Origin: Klebsiella michiganensis | GTDB lineage: Bacteria > Pseudomonadota > Gammaproteobacteria > Enterobacterales > Enterobacteriaceae | Reading direction: 5' to 3' | DNA: 64,000 nt | NCBI RefSeq assembly: GCF_002925905.1 | Contig: NZ_PRDB01000001.1 | Span: forward strand, 1,116,001-1,180,000 | Part shown: piece by piece, positions 34,851 to 43,987 of the stretch | How positions within the stretch are numbered: the first letter of the stretch is position 1 | Layout of the letters: every line of letters starts with the position of its first letter | Position numbers and translations under genes: made by a program | The notes under the pieces: model-generated | What the model was told of the DNA's origin: nothing | The model's input: the letters and a program-made list of their open reading frames with translations, nothing else | The model's database searches: none

Positions 34851-35618
34851 ATGCAAGCATTGCTGGAACACTTTATTACTCAATCCACGGTCTATTCTCT
34901 GATAGCCGTTCTGCTGGTCGCCTTCCTCGAGTCGCTGGCGCTGGTGGGGCTTATCTTACCGGGAACGGTGATGATGGCCGGATTGGGGGCGCTGATCGGC
35001 AGCGGCGAGGTTAACTTCTGGCAGGCGTGGCTGGCGGGGATTATCGGCTGTTTGCTCGGCGACTGGATTTCATTCTGGCTTGGCTGGCGGTTTAAAAAGC
35101 CGCTGCATCGCTGGTCTTTTTTGAAGAAAAACAAAGCGCTGCTGGATAAAACCGAACATGCGCTGCATCAGCACAGCATGTTTACGATTCTGATTGGCCG
35201 CTTCGTCGGGCCGACGCGCCCGCTGGTGCCGATGGTCGCCGGGATGCTCGATCTGCCGGTCGCGAAGTTCATCCCGCCGAATATCATCGGCTGCCTGCTG
35301 TGGCCGCCGCTCTACTTCTTACCGGGAATCCTTGCCGGGGCGGCCATTGATATCCCGGCCGATGAGAATAGCGCCAGCTTTAAGTGGCTGCTGCTGGGGG
35401 CGGCGCTGCTGGCGTGGCTGGCGGCGTGGCTATGCTGGCGGCTGTGGCGCAGCGCCAAAAGCGCTGGCGATCGTCTCACCCGTTTTCTGCCGCGTTCGCG
35501 CCTGCTGTGGCTCGCTCCGCTCATGGTGTGCGCCGCCGGCGCGGCGCTGGTGTTTGCCTTCCGTCATCCGCTGATGCCGGTCTATCTCGACATCCTGCAT
35601 AAGGTTATTTTGCGCTAA
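34851..35618 (+). CDS. yabI: DedA-family membrane protein YabI
   Basis: This is a 255-residue inner-membrane protein of the DedA/SNARE-associated family, related to YqjA, YghB and DedA. Family members are linked to proton-motive-force homeostasis and lipid-carrier flipping; YabI's own role is unclear. Seen features are [16 protein letters not shown] near residue 27 and the signature [18 protein letters not shown] (near 117), followed by several hydrophobic helices to the C-terminus. It is convergent with thiQ and overlaps its 3' end by 14 bases. Confidence 0.93.
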   Translation: MQALLEHFITQSTVYSLIAVLLVAFLESLALVGLILPGTVMMAGLGALIGSGEVNFWQAWLAGIIGCLLGDWISFWLGWRFKKPLHRWSFLKKNKALLDKTEHALHQHSMFTILIGRFVGPTRPLVPMVAGMLDLPVAKFIPPNIIGCLLWPPLYFLPGILAGAAIDIPADENSASFKWLLLGAALLAWLAAWLCWRLWRSAKSAGDRLTRFLPRSRLLWLAPLMVCAAGAALVFAFRHPLMPVYLDILHKVILR

Positions 35619-36306
35619 TTCCCAGCAGCGCCGAGGCGCTGCTGTTGCCGCTGAGCAGCGCGGCGGTCGCGCCATCCCAGGCAATGCGTCCCTCAGCCAC
35701 GACCACCGACCGCGGCGCGATGCGCGCCGCATCTTCCACGCTGTGCGAGACCATCAACAGCGTCAGCTGCCGCTGCTGGCAGACGTCGGCAACCAGCGTC
35801 AGCATCTCCAGCCTCAGCGCGGGATCGAGCGCCGAGAAGGGCTCATCCAGCAGCAGTACCGGCTGCTGGCGCACCAGACAGCGCGCCAGCGCCGCACGCT
35901 GGCGCTGGCCGCCGGAAAGCTCGCCCGGCAGCCGCTCTAACATCGCGTCAATCCCCATCTGTCCGGCAATCGCCTGCAGATGGGCGGATTGATCCGCGTT
36001 CAGCTTGAGCCCCGGGTGCATTCCCAGCGCAATGTTCTGGCGGATGGTGAGATGGTTGAACAGATTATTTTCCTGAAACAGCATCGATACCGGACGACGC
36101 GCGGGCGGCGTGTGGGTATGGGGCTGGCCGTCGAGCGCGATACTGCCGCTGGCGGGCGTTAAAAAACCGGCAATCAGGTTCAGCAGCGTGCTTTTTCCGG
36201 CCCCGCTCGGGCCAAGAACCGCGATGCGCTCACCGCGTTCGACGGAAAGCGTAAAACGCATCGGCAGATGCTGGTAAAGCCAGGTCACATCATTCAGTTT
36301 TAGCAT
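35605..36306 (-). CDS. thiQ: Thiamine ABC transporter ATP-binding protein
   Basis: ThiQ is the ATPase of the ThiBPQ importer of thiamine and thiamine phosphates. I chose the ATG at 36306 (233 residues, [11 protein letters not shown]...), matching E. coli, rather than a start 7 codons upstream. Walker A is GPSGAGKST (residues 32-40), the signature is ELSGGQRQR (about 130), and Walker B is [11 protein letters not shown]. It overlaps the thiP end by 17 bases and is the last gene of thiBPQ. Confidence 0.96.
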   Translation of the reverse strand: MLKLNDVTWLYQHLPMRFTLSVERGERIAVLGPSGAGKSTLLNLIAGFLTPASGSIALDGQPHTHTPPARRPVSMLFQENNLFNHLTIRQNIALGMHPGLKLNADQSAHLQAIAGQMGIDAMLERLPGELSGGQRQRAALARCLVRQQPVLLLDEPFSALDPALRLEMLTLVADVCQQRQLTLLMVSHSVEDAARIAPRSVVVAEGRIAWDGATAALLSGNSSASALLGISAK

Positions 36307-37900
36307 CGCGTCCCGGAAGTTTTTCAATCACGCTAAAGAGTAAAAAGCACAGCAGCAGAAGCAGAAGGGCGGTCACGGCGCCGTCCTGGCTACGGTAAGA
36401 ACCAATTTGCTGATACAGATAAAAGGGCAGCGTACGGAAATCTTCGTTGCCGAACAGCGCCACGACGCCGAAATCGCCAATCGACAGCACGCAGGCGAAG
36501 GCCAGCGCCTGGGCCAGCGGCCGCTTTAAAGCGCGAAGCTCGACCACCCGAAGGCGGGTGAAGCCGCGCATCCCCAGCGACTGGCAGAGGGTGCCGTAGC
36601 GGGCGGCGATATCGCGCATCGGGTTTTCCAGTACCTTGAGCGCATAGGGGATTGCCATCAGCGCATTGGTGAAAATCACGATACCGTCGGCGGACTCGGG
36701 CAGGCCCACGCTGTTATTGAGCAACAGGAAGAAACCGGTGGCCAGCACGATGCCCGGCATGGCGAGGATCAGCATCCCGCTCAGCTCAAGCGCCTGACCG
36801 GCCAGAGGGTGACGGCGGGCGCGAAGCTCGCGGCTGCTCCAGAGCAGCATCATGGTAAGGATGACGCTTAAGAGCCCGGCGGCAAGCGCGATACGCAGCG
36901 ACGTCCACAGCGCCTGCCATAGCGCCGGCTGATGCAGCACGCTCAGCAGATTGCTGTTCAGCCCGTCGCCTATCACCGCCAGCAGCGGCGGCAGCAGCAG
37001 TAAAAGCGCCGCGCCAATCAGCGCCGCGTCGCACAGCCGGCTGTACAGCCGGTCGTCGGGATCGCGCCAGCCGCGAATATGGCTGGCCCCGATGGCGAGG
37101 GCTTTACTCAGGCGCTGGCTAAGCAGCACCAGCCCGAGGCAGCAGACCATCTGAATAAGCGCCAGCATCGCCGCGCGCGCCGGGTCGTAGTCGAAATTAA
37201 GGGCCTGGTAAATCGCCAGTTCGATGGTGGTCGCCCGCGGGCCGCCGCCCAGCGACAGCACGGTCGCAAAGCTGGCGAAACAGAGCATAAAGATCAGCGC
37301 CGCGACCGGTGGAATTTGCCGGCGCAGCCACGGCCACTCGACCAGCCGGAAGAAGACGTAGCCGCGCATGCCGAGCTGGGCGGCGATTTGCCGCTGTTCG
37401 CCGGGGATATTTTCCAGCGTCTGCAGCAGCAGGCGCGTGGCCATCGGCATATTAAAGAATACGTGCGCCAGCAGGATCCCCTGTAGCCCGTAGGGCGAGA
37501 ATTCCCATTGCCAGCCAAAAACGTGGCATAGCTGGGCCAGCCAGCCCTGACGACCGTAGACGCTAAGAATGCCGAAGACCGCCACCAGTACCGGCAGAAT
37601 TAAGGTCATCGCGCAAAGGCGCAGCAGCAGCGTGCGCCCGGGGAAGCGCCGCCGGTACAGGGCGCGGGCGAGGAATATCGCCGGTAGCACCGAAAAAAGC
37701 GCGGAAAGGAAGGCCTGCCAGAAGGAGAAACGCACCACGTGCCAGAGATAGCTGTCGCGGATAAGCGCGTTCCAGGAGGTCTCCGGGGCGCTGAACCATA
37801 GCGCCAGAAAGGCGGCCAGCGCCACGACGACCAGCACGATGGCCGCCGTGAGTCCCGGCAGGAGCCAGCCGAAAGCTAGCGGCTGACGGCGCGTTGCCAT
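36290..37900 (-). CDS. thiP: Thiamine ABC transporter permease
   Basis: ThiP is the inner-membrane permease of ThiBPQ. Its 536 residues contain two fused permease halves with about 12 membrane segments. Each half has an EAA-type coupling loop ([16 protein letters not shown] near residue 165; [20 protein letters not shown] near 430). It starts inside the 3' end of thiB (25-base overlap) and overlaps thiQ, so the three are tightly coupled. Confidence 0.96.
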   Translation of the reverse strand: MATRRQPLAFGWLLPGLTAAIVLVVVALAAFLALWFSAPETSWNALIRDSYLWHVVRFSFWQAFLSALFSVLPAIFLARALYRRRFPGRTLLLRLCAMTLILPVLVAVFGILSVYGRQGWLAQLCHVFGWQWEFSPYGLQGILLAHVFFNMPMATRLLLQTLENIPGEQRQIAAQLGMRGYVFFRLVEWPWLRRQIPPVAALIFMLCFASFATVLSLGGGPRATTIELAIYQALNFDYDPARAAMLALIQMVCCLGLVLLSQRLSKALAIGASHIRGWRDPDDRLYSRLCDAALIGAALLLLLPPLLAVIGDGLNSNLLSVLHQPALWQALWTSLRIALAAGLLSVILTMMLLWSSRELRARRHPLAGQALELSGMLILAMPGIVLATGFFLLLNNSVGLPESADGIVIFTNALMAIPYALKVLENPMRDIAARYGTLCQSLGMRGFTRLRVVELRALKRPLAQALAFACVLSIGDFGVVALFGNEDFRTLPFYLYQQIGSYRSQDGAVTALLLLLLCFLLFSVIEKLPGRDAKTE

Positions 37901-38859
37901 GCGCTAATCCAGTTCTGACGTTCGGCGGCCACCTGTTGCGGTGTGAATTCGAGGGTCGTTTGCGGTTTCATCAGCGCGTCAAAGCCTGCCGGAAGCGCAA
38001 CCGTCGTCACCGGATACATCCAGTTGCCGGTGGGGATCGCGTTCTGGAAGCCCGGCGATACCATAAATTTAAGGAACTTTTCCGCCAGCTCCGGCTGTTT
38101 GCTGGCCGCGGTGCGGGCGGCTACCTCAACCTGCAGGTAGTGGCCTTCAGCGAAGTTTGCCGCGGCGTAGTTATCTTTTTTCTCTTCGATAATGTGGTAA
38201 GCCGGGGAGGTGGTGTAGCTCAGCACCAGATCGCTTTCGCCTTTCAGGAACAGGCCGTAGGCTTCGCTCCAGCCCTTGGTAACGGTAACGGTTTTCGCCG
38301 CCAGCTTCTGCCAGGCTTCCGGCGCTTTATCGCCGTAGACTTTTTGCATCCACAGCAGCAGGCCCAGGCCCGGCGTACTGGTGCGCGGATCTTCATAAAT
38401 CACCCGCCATTTTTGCTCGCCCTCAACCAGCTCTTTCAGGCTTTTCGGCGGATTTTTCAGCTTGTTTTTATCGTAAACAAAGGCGAAGTAGCCGTAATCG
38501 AACGGCACGAAGGTGTCGTTGTCCCAGCCGCCGGGCACGCTGACCGCGCTGGCCGGGACGCCGCTTTTGGCGAACAGCTTGCTTTGCGAAGCGGCTTCCA
38601 GCAGGTTGTTATCCAGTCCCAGCACCACGTCGGCTTTGCTGTTTTTGCCTTCCATTCGCAGGCGGTTGAGCAGCGAGACGCCATCTTCCAGTGCCACGAA
38701 CTTCAGCTCGCAGCCGCAGTCGGCTTCAAAGGCTTTTTTAACCGCTGGGCCCGGGCCCCAGTCGGCGGAGAACGAGTCGTAGGTATAAACGGTGAGCAGC
38801 GGTTTGGCAAAAACGGGCGCGGCGACCAGCGCCAGCAGGGGGAGTAATTTTTTCAACAC
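37876..38859 (-). CDS. thiB: Thiamine-binding periplasmic protein
   Basis: ThiB captures thiamine, thiamine phosphate and thiamine diphosphate in the periplasm. I chose the GTG at 38859 (327 residues), preceded by a TGAGGTG ribosome site, because it gives a standard signal peptide, LKKLLPLLALVAAPVFA, cleaved before KPLLTVYTYDSF. The upstream ATG would extend into the riboswitch region. The mature chain has the type 2 solute-binding fold with GPGPAVKKAFEADCGCELKF. Expression should be shut off by thiamine diphosphate through the upstream riboswitch. Confidence 0.96.
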   Translation of the reverse strand: MLKKLLPLLALVAAPVFAKPLLTVYTYDSFSADWGPGPAVKKAFEADCGCELKFVALEDGVSLLNRLRMEGKNSKADVVLGLDNNLLEAASQSKLFAKSGVPASAVSVPGGWDNDTFVPFDYGYFAFVYDKNKLKNPPKSLKELVEGEQKWRVIYEDPRTSTPGLGLLLWMQKVYGDKAPEAWQKLAAKTVTVTKGWSEAYGLFLKGESDLVLSYTTSPAYHIIEEKKDNYAAANFAEGHYLQVEVAARTAASKQPELAEKFLKFMVSPGFQNAIPTGNWMYPVTTVALPAGFDALMKPQTTLEFTPQQVAAERQNWISAWQRAVSR

Positions 38860-38900
38860 TTTGCACCTCAGAAAAAGGGGTGGCAAAGGATTTTGAGAGG

Positions 38901-39050
38901 GCCTCAAATCCCTTCGCCGGCGTTATCCGGATCAGGTTCGACGGGTATTTTCTCAGCCCATACGCTTTATCTTCGGGTTGCTTCTGCGCTAACCGCGCGT
39001 TGAGGCAACTTGAATGAGATTGCGTATGTTTATTAGCACCCCGTTGAGAA
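38901..39050 (-). ncRNA. TPP riboswitch (thi box) upstream of thiBPQ
   Basis: On the minus strand the conserved core is intact: the 5' P1/P2 strand TTCTCAACGGGGTGC, the pyrimidine-sensor part GGCTGAGAAAATACCC, and the pyrophosphate-sensor part GAACCTGATCCGGATAACG, then CGGCGAAGGGATTTGAGG closing P1. The P3 arm is unusually long: about 75 extra bases with CATACGC pairing to GCGTATG at its base. The switch ends about 40 bases before the thiB start, consistent with control of translation initiation. Confidence 0.93.
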
Positions 39051-39090
39051 CGGCAGTTAGTGTAATGATTTTGTTTGCCAACGGAAAGCA

Positions 39091-40746
39091 TTACGGCTCC
39101 GGCGGCGCGAACCACGCGGACTTAAAGTCAAACCAGCCGAGCGTGTTCATGCGTACGCCGCGCATGCTGCGCTGCCCCTGGATCATCAGCCAGTGGTGGA
39201 TCAGCGGCACCACGGTTTGATTGGCCAACAGCTGCTGACTCCAGGTGGCCGGGTTCAGCTCGCCCGCGCGCCAGCGAGCGGCGTCATGTTCCCAGTCGAT
39301 GGGGATACAGTTGCGAATCAGCGGAACTTCATACAGCCAGGCAAACAGGGAGAAATCGATCGGCAGCGTAAAGTTGGCGCTGTTGAGCCAAACGTCGCTG
39401 ACCACCTCCCCGCGGTGCCACTCCTGATACTCCAGCTCCTGGATCTCCAGCTTAACCTGATGCTCGGCCAGCAGCGTTGCCATGATCCCGCCCATCACGC
39501 GATGCTCGACGTGATCCTGGTAGTAGGTCAGCCTGACTGTCTCAAGGCCGGCAGGCTTCTCGCAGGCGTGGCTGCGCGCATGATGCCAGCGGGGCAGCAG
39601 GCCATACGCCGGGAACCAGTTGCCCTGATAGTGCTCGCCGGCGTGATAGAGCAGGTTAGCGGGCTGGAACACATAGCTTAGCCACTGGCGTACCGCGCTG
39701 TTACCGCCCAGCGGGCTGCGGGCGTCGAACAGCAGGTAATAACACCCCTCTTCCAGGCGGCTTTCCACCGCTTTTTCGCTTTGCGTGGTGCCCTGTAACG
39801 TCAACCCGCCGTTGGGTTCTTCGCTGATTTCCGGCAGGACCCAGACGTTCACTTCATCGATCAGCGCCCGGTAGCCGAAATAGTCATCGAAGGCGTGAAT
39901 TTTGAGCTGATTCTGGTTATTACGCACAACCGAGTAGGGCCCGGTCCCCACGGGGATACTGGAGAAATTCTCCATCGTTCGCCACTCATGCGGAAGGATC
40001 ATGGCCGGGACCTGGCTTAACAACCACGGCAGCCAGCGGTCGGGCTGGCGGAGATGAATGTCGAGGGTCCATGCGGTGGGAGAGTCGATGCGCTCAATAT
40101 GAGAGAACAGCGGCAGGGCGTTGCTGCGCTGCAGAGAGGTGATGACATCTTCCATCTCCAGCTCTCGTCCATGATGAAAATGAATCCCCGGACGCAGAAA
40201 AAAGCGCCAGTGGGTGGGGGCGATCTGCTGCCAATGGTGAGCAATATCGGCCTCCAGTTCCCCATTTTCCTCATTTACCCGCGTCAGGGCGCTAAAAATC
40301 TGCCGGGCAATATGCGTTTCCGAGCGGCGCAGCGCGCTGCCGGGCAGCAGATTTTTCATCGGCCGATAGTAGAGCACGCGCAGGATATGCCGGCCCTGAC
40401 GAAAGCTGCGGCCTAAATGGGAAACCAGCATTTGCCGGACGGCGGCTTTATCGCCAACCAGCTGCACCAGCTGATCGATTCTGTCCTGATCCAGCAGATC
40501 TTCCGCCCTCTGCTGCTGCAGGGCGAGACCGGTATAGAGAAAAGAGAGGCGGGAGCGCTTGCCGCGCCCGGCCTCCGCCTCCCAGGTCAGCCAGCCGCGC
40601 GCTTCCATCATGTTGAGTAGGGTACGCATATGGCGGCGCGAGCAGCTTAGCATCTCTGCCAGCGCATTCAGCGTGGTCTCCTGCGACTTGCCATCGCAGC
40701 ACTGCCACAGGCGGATGAACTGCTGTTGTAAACGACCGGAAGACAT
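39091..40746 (-). CDS. sgrR: Transcriptional regulator of sugar-phosphate stress, SgrR
   Basis: SgrR activates the divergent sgrS gene when sugar phosphates accumulate. The 551-residue protein has an N-terminal winged helix DNA-binding domain (residues about 1-110, [20 protein letters not shown] near 25) and a large C-terminal domain related to periplasmic solute-binding proteins of oligopeptide type (about 160-551). The latter is thought to sense the small-molecule signal. The length equals E. coli SgrR. Only 67 bases separate it from the start of sgrS. Confidence 0.97.
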   Translation of the reverse strand: MSSGRLQQQFIRLWQCCDGKSQETTLNALAEMLSCSRRHMRTLLNMMEARGWLTWEAEAGRGKRSRLSFLYTGLALQQQRAEDLLDQDRIDQLVQLVGDKAAVRQMLVSHLGRSFRQGRHILRVLYYRPMKNLLPGSALRRSETHIARQIFSALTRVNEENGELEADIAHHWQQIAPTHWRFFLRPGIHFHHGRELEMEDVITSLQRSNALPLFSHIERIDSPTAWTLDIHLRQPDRWLPWLLSQVPAMILPHEWRTMENFSSIPVGTGPYSVVRNNQNQLKIHAFDDYFGYRALIDEVNVWVLPEISEEPNGGLTLQGTTQSEKAVESRLEEGCYYLLFDARSPLGGNSAVRQWLSYVFQPANLLYHAGEHYQGNWFPAYGLLPRWHHARSHACEKPAGLETVRLTYYQDHVEHRVMGGIMATLLAEHQVKLEIQELEYQEWHRGEVVSDVWLNSANFTLPIDFSLFAWLYEVPLIRNCIPIDWEHDAARWRAGELNPATWSQQLLANQTVVPLIHHWLMIQGQRSMRGVRMNTLGWFDFKSAWFAPPEP

Positions 40747-40833
40747 AAAAGGGGAACTCCTGATAAAAACTCAGCAATTTATTACTTCCTATATTAAGTC
40801 AATAATCAACGTCGATGAAGCGAGGAGGTGAAT

Positions 40834-40986
40834 ATGATGGGGTCAACCATGAAACAGTTCTACCAACGCTACTTTTCTGCGACGCAGGATGCGTCCTGGC
40901 TGGCCCGCCTGATGGCAGGAAGACAGCAGAAAATGCTCGGCGAACTGATGCAGTGGGGAGTTACGTCGCAGACCTCTGATCATTGA
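40834..40986 (+). CDS. sgrT: SgrT peptide, inhibitor of PtsG
   Basis: SgrT inhibits the glucose permease PtsG during sugar-phosphate stress. The frame inside SgrS gives up to 50 residues. The C-terminal 45, starting MKQFYQRYFSAT and containing the MLGELMQWG segment, align with the 43-residue E. coli peptide. A strong AGGAGG site (40823-40828) sits 5 bases before the ATG at 40834 and 8 before the ATG at 40837, but 20 before the ATG homologous to the E. coli start (40849). The peptide here is therefore probably extended by 4-5 residues. The gene ends 14 bases before the conserved pairing region. Confidence 0.85.
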   Translation: MMGSTMKQFYQRYFSATQDASWLARLMAGRQQKMLGELMQWGVTSQTSDH

Positions 40987-41020
40987 CTTGCAGACATCAT
41001 GTGTGACTGAGTATTGGTGT

Positions 41021-41147
41021 TATACTCGTCGTCTTTCAAGCTGCAGGTGCGTTGGCTGCGCCCGCTCGCCCAGGCCACATAGTTATCTATGTTTCCAGGG
41101 ACTTACGTTCTGGCCGCCTGCCCGCAACTCGAAATCCATAGAGTATA
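41021..41147. repeat. ERIC element (127 bp) inside sgrS
   Basis: The element begins TATACTCGTCGTCTTTCAAG and ends CAACTCGAAATCCATAGAGTATA (shown here in part), with the TATACTC/GAGTATA termini and central ATAGTTATCTAT palindrome of the enterobacterial repetitive intergenic consensus. The length is exactly the canonical 127 bp. Its insertion between GGTGT and GAATCACC fits a TA target. ERIC copies are normally found between genes, so one within an sRNA gene is notable. Confidence 0.92.
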
Positions 41148-41156
41148 GAATCACCC

Positions 41157-41185
41157 GCCAGCAGAATACTTCTGCTGGCTTTTTT
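41157..41185 (+). terminator. SgrS terminator
   Basis: GCCAGCAG and CTGCTGGC flank a short loop and are followed by six T. The poly-U tail is needed for Hfq binding. Some read-through may feed setA, which starts 30 bases further on. Confidence 0.92.
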
Positions 41186-41214
41186 CGTTTTCTTCGCGTG
41201 CTTAAGGATATTTC

Positions 41215-42399
41215 ATGCTGTGGTTAATGACGATGGGGCGTCGTCTAAACGGCGTTTACGCCGCTTTTATGCTTGTCGCTTTCATGATGGGGATCGCCGG
41301 CGCGCTGCAGGCGCCGACGCTCAGCTTATTCCTCAGCCGCGAAGTGGGCGCGCAGCCGTTCTGGGTAGGACTGTTCTATACGGTTAACGCCATTGCCGGC
41401 ATTCTGGTCAGCCTGGCGCTGGCTAAACGCTCCGACAGCCGGGGCGATCGCCGGCGGCTGATTATGTTTTGCTGCCTGATGGCGGTGGGAAACGCGCTGC
41501 TGTTCGCTTTTAATCGCCACTATCTGACGCTGATTACCTGCGGGGTTATGCTGGCCTCGGTGGCGAATGCCGCGATGCCGCAGCTTTTTGCCCTGGCGCG
41601 GGAATATGCCGATAGCTCGGCGCGCGAAGTGGTGATGTTCAGTTCGATAATGCGTGCGCAGCTTTCGCTGGCGTGGGTTATTGGTCCACCGCTGGCTTTT
41701 ATGCTGGCGCTGAATTATGGCTTCACCACCATGTTTTCGATTGCCGCCGGGATCTTTGTTATAAGCCTGGCGCTGATCGCCGTCAAACTGCCCTCGGTCG
41801 CCCGCGTTGAGCAGCCTTCGGAAGGCGCTGACGTGCTGGTGCAGGCCGGAGGATGGCACGATAAAAACGTGCGGATGCTGTTCATCGCCTCCACGCTGAT
41901 GTGGACCTGCAATACCATGTATATCATTGATATGCCTCTGTGGATCAGCAGCGATCTTGGCCTGCCGGACAGCCTCGCGGGGATTTTGATGGGCACCGCT
42001 GCCGGGCTGGAGATCCCGGCGATGATCCTGGCGGGCTACTACGTTAAGCGCTGGGGCAAACGCAAGATGATGGTGACAGCGGTTGCGGCGGGCGTGCTGT
42101 TTTATATCGGTCTGATTCTGTTCCACGACCGCGTGGCGCTGCTGGTGCTACAGCTGTTTAATGCCGTATTTATCGGGATTGTTGCCGGGATTGGCATGCT
42201 GTGGTTTCAGGATCTGATGCCCGGACGGGCGGGCGCCGCGACGACGCTGTTTACCAACAGTATTTCCACCGGGGTGATTCTGGCGGGGGTGATTCAGGGC
42301 GCGCTGTCGCAAAGCTATGGTCACGCCAGCGTCTACTGGACGATTGCCGCAATTTCGCTGGTGACGCTGTTTATGACCAGCAGGGTGAAAGATATCTGA
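41215..42399 (+). CDS. setA: Sugar efflux transporter SetA
   Basis: SetA is an MFS sugar exporter expressed with sgrS in sugar-phosphate stress. The 394 residues have about 12 membrane segments. The family A-motif region reads VSLALAKRSDSRGDRRRLI (near residue 60), and the SET-family stretch LMWTCNTMYIIDMPLWISSDLG is near 228 (described in part). A TAAGGA ribosome site precedes the ATG. It directly follows the sgrS terminator. In E. coli the next genes would be leuDCBA; here an accessory cluster intervenes. Confidence 0.96.
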   Translation: MLWLMTMGRRLNGVYAAFMLVAFMMGIAGALQAPTLSLFLSREVGAQPFWVGLFYTVNAIAGILVSLALAKRSDSRGDRRRLIMFCCLMAVGNALLFAFNRHYLTLITCGVMLASVANAAMPQLFALAREYADSSAREVVMFSSIMRAQLSLAWVIGPPLAFMLALNYGFTTMFSIAAGIFVISLALIAVKLPSVARVEQPSEGADVLVQAGGWHDKNVRMLFIASTLMWTCNTMYIIDMPLWISSDLGLPDSLAGILMGTAAGLEIPAMILAGYYVKRWGKRKMMVTAVAAGVLFYIGLILFHDRVALLVLQLFNAVFIGIVAGIGMLWFQDLMPGRAGAATTLFTNSISTGVILAGVIQGALSQSYGHASVYWTIAAISLVTLFMTSRVKDI

Positions 42400-42406
42400 A
42401 TCGCTC

Positions 42407-42437
42407 CCCCTGTCCCGGCAGGATGCCAGGACAGGGG
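42407..42437. repeat. Hairpin between convergent setA and MFS gene
   Basis: CCCCTGTCC and GGACAGGGG form a 9-base perfect stem in the gap between the two stop codons. There is no T-tract. It is a likely shared 3'-end structure. Confidence 0.6.
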
Positions 42438-42446
42438 CTGGACAGG

Positions 42447-43757
42447 TTATTTCAACACGATCCTTTTAATATCGCCGATAATAAAAACATACGCGATAAC
42501 GCCAACCAGCGCGGTTAAACCGATATAAATCAGCGCGTAGAAAAAATTACCGGTCATGGATATGATAACCCCAATAATTAATGGAGTAATAATTGATGCC
42601 ATATTAGCACAGAAGTTGAAGATGCCGCCGGTCAATCCGCCCATATTCTTCGGGGCAATGTCAGAAATAAGCGTCCAGCCGAGGCCAACCATACCCTGGC
42701 CAAAAAATGCAATCGACATAATAATAATGACTGCGGTGTTGCTATCGACCCAGTTAGCAATGATGATGCAGCTCGACAGTAGCAGTCCGGAAATAATTGG
42801 CAGCTTTCTGCTAATATTTACTGAGTTGGTTTTCTTTATTATTTTATCGGATACCCAACCGCCGAAAAAGATACCGATAGCCGCGGCCAGGAACGGCCAG
42901 GAGGCGAAGAAACCCACGTGAAGCCAGGGGAGGTGACGTTCGTTAGCCAGATAAGTCGGGAACCATGTCAGGAAGAAAACCAGCGTGGTGTTACCGGCAA
43001 ATTGACCAAGGCTGGCGCCGATGATTTGCCGGCAGCACAGCAGACGTTTCGCATCATGCCAGTTGAAAGGGATATTTTCATTGACGGATGTCGTATTTTC
43101 TACGCCGATATACTCCAGCTCTTCTTTATTTGCCGTTTTTGATTCATGTGGCTCGTGATAAAACTTCCACCATACAAAAGTAAACGCAATACCCAACCCA
43201 CCGGTCAGGAAAAATAGCGTTCTCCAGCCATGATGCTCCAGAATTAAAAAAAGGAGCGGAGAGAATGCGGCCAGGCCAATATATTCACCGACGGTGTAAG
43301 TCGCCGTTGCCCGGGCGCGTTCATGCTGCGGAAACCATTTACTGACGACACGGCTATTAACCGGGAAACAGGGGGCTTCGCTGATGCCTAAGCCTAAACG
43401 CAGCAGCAGCAGCGATTTTAGGCCGACAGAAAAGCTTTGCAGTAAGGTAAAGGTTGACCAGAAAAAAATAGAAAGCGCGTAGGTCAGCTTATTGCCGAAG
43501 CGATCGAGAAACATCCCTCCGGGAATTTGCGCCAGCGCGTAGGTCCAGGCGAAAGCGGAAAAAACGATCCCCATCATGGCCGGGTCAATATCTATTTCGC
43601 TCGTTAACTTGGGCGCAACAACACCTAAAATAGTCCGATCGAGATAATTTATCATCGTCCCTATCGATAGTAACATTAAAATTACAATTCGCGTTTTAGT
43701 TCGCTTTTGCGTGGCCGACGGCAAAATCGGCCGTTCCTGAGCATCGATCGTCCTCAT
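42447..43757 (-). CDS. MFS transporter, anion:cation symporter (ACS) family
   Basis: This 436-residue carrier has 12 predicted membrane segments and the ACS-family features MLLSIGTMINYLDRTILGVVAP (near residue 30, described in part) and LAQIPGGMFLDRFGNK (near 75), then GISEAPCFPVNSRVVSKWFP near 130. Relatives import sugar acids and other organic anions (ExuT, GarP, DgoT types) by proton symport. The exact substrate cannot be read from sequence. Its neighbours (3-dehydroquinase, quinate/shikimate dehydrogenase) make a hydroaromatic acid a good guess. It is divergent from the LysR gene and probably its target. Base composition is more AT-rich than flanking core genes. Confidence 0.85.
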   Translation of the reverse strand: MRTIDAQERPILPSATQKRTKTRIVILMLLSIGTMINYLDRTILGVVAPKLTSEIDIDPAMMGIVFSAFAWTYALAQIPGGMFLDRFGNKLTYALSIFFWSTFTLLQSFSVGLKSLLLLRLGLGISEAPCFPVNSRVVSKWFPQHERARATATYTVGEYIGLAAFSPLLFLILEHHGWRTLFFLTGGLGIAFTFVWWKFYHEPHESKTANKEELEYIGVENTTSVNENIPFNWHDAKRLLCCRQIIGASLGQFAGNTTLVFFLTWFPTYLANERHLPWLHVGFFASWPFLAAAIGIFFGGWVSDKIIKKTNSVNISRKLPIISGLLLSSCIIIANWVDSNTAVIIIMSIAFFGQGMVGLGWTLISDIAPKNMGGLTGGIFNFCANMASIITPLIIGVIISMTGNFFYALIYIGLTALVGVIAYVFIIGDIKRIVLK

Positions 43758-43987
43758 AGTGATTTCCTTTAAAGTTTAAAATATTTTTGCATGAATTTAT
43801 GCAGGCAAAAATATTCTATTTGACGTTGACACTATCGATGATAAGTCACGCTTTGTTACGGCTTCTGTGACATGGCATAACAATATTTGATATGACCCCG
43901 ATATTTCTCCTTTTCGGCTCATCATCGATAGCCTGTATGGTATATTAGGGGCATGAGTTTTATTCTTATATTATACGAGCAAAAATA
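43758..43987. promoter_or_regulatory. Divergent promoter region with paired ATCGAT inverted repeats
   Basis: This is an AT-rich 230-base region between the MFS and LysR genes. CTATCGATGAT at 43832-43842 and ATCATCGATAG at 43921-43931 are exact reverse complements, 89 bases apart centre to centre. They are good candidates for LysR-type operators. No similar pair was noticed upstream of the four-gene operon at 49.8 kb. Confidence 0.55.

Larger units (their letters stand above)
40814..41185 (+). ncRNA. sgrS: SgrS small RNA, interrupted by an ERIC element
   Basis: SgrS blocks ptsG and manXYZ translation with Hfq and encodes the SgrT peptide. The 5' end is placed by alignment with the E. coli start GATGAAGC. 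The target-pairing region GTGTGACTGAGTATTGGTG (41001-41019) is perfectly conserved. The terminator hairpin GCCAGCAG/CTGCTGGC with T6 (41157-41185) is also intact. Between them lies a 127-bp ERIC element (41021-41147), making the predicted RNA about 372 nt rather than about 227. Without the insert, GGTG and CACC would form the small hairpin that precedes the terminator in E. coli. Whether the long form is still functional is unknown. Confidence 0.88.

Noticed and set aside
40988-41227. A 79-codon open frame across the end of SgrS and the ERIC element
   Set aside because: It is created by the ERIC insertion and terminator sequence; there is no ribosome site and no protein similarity.
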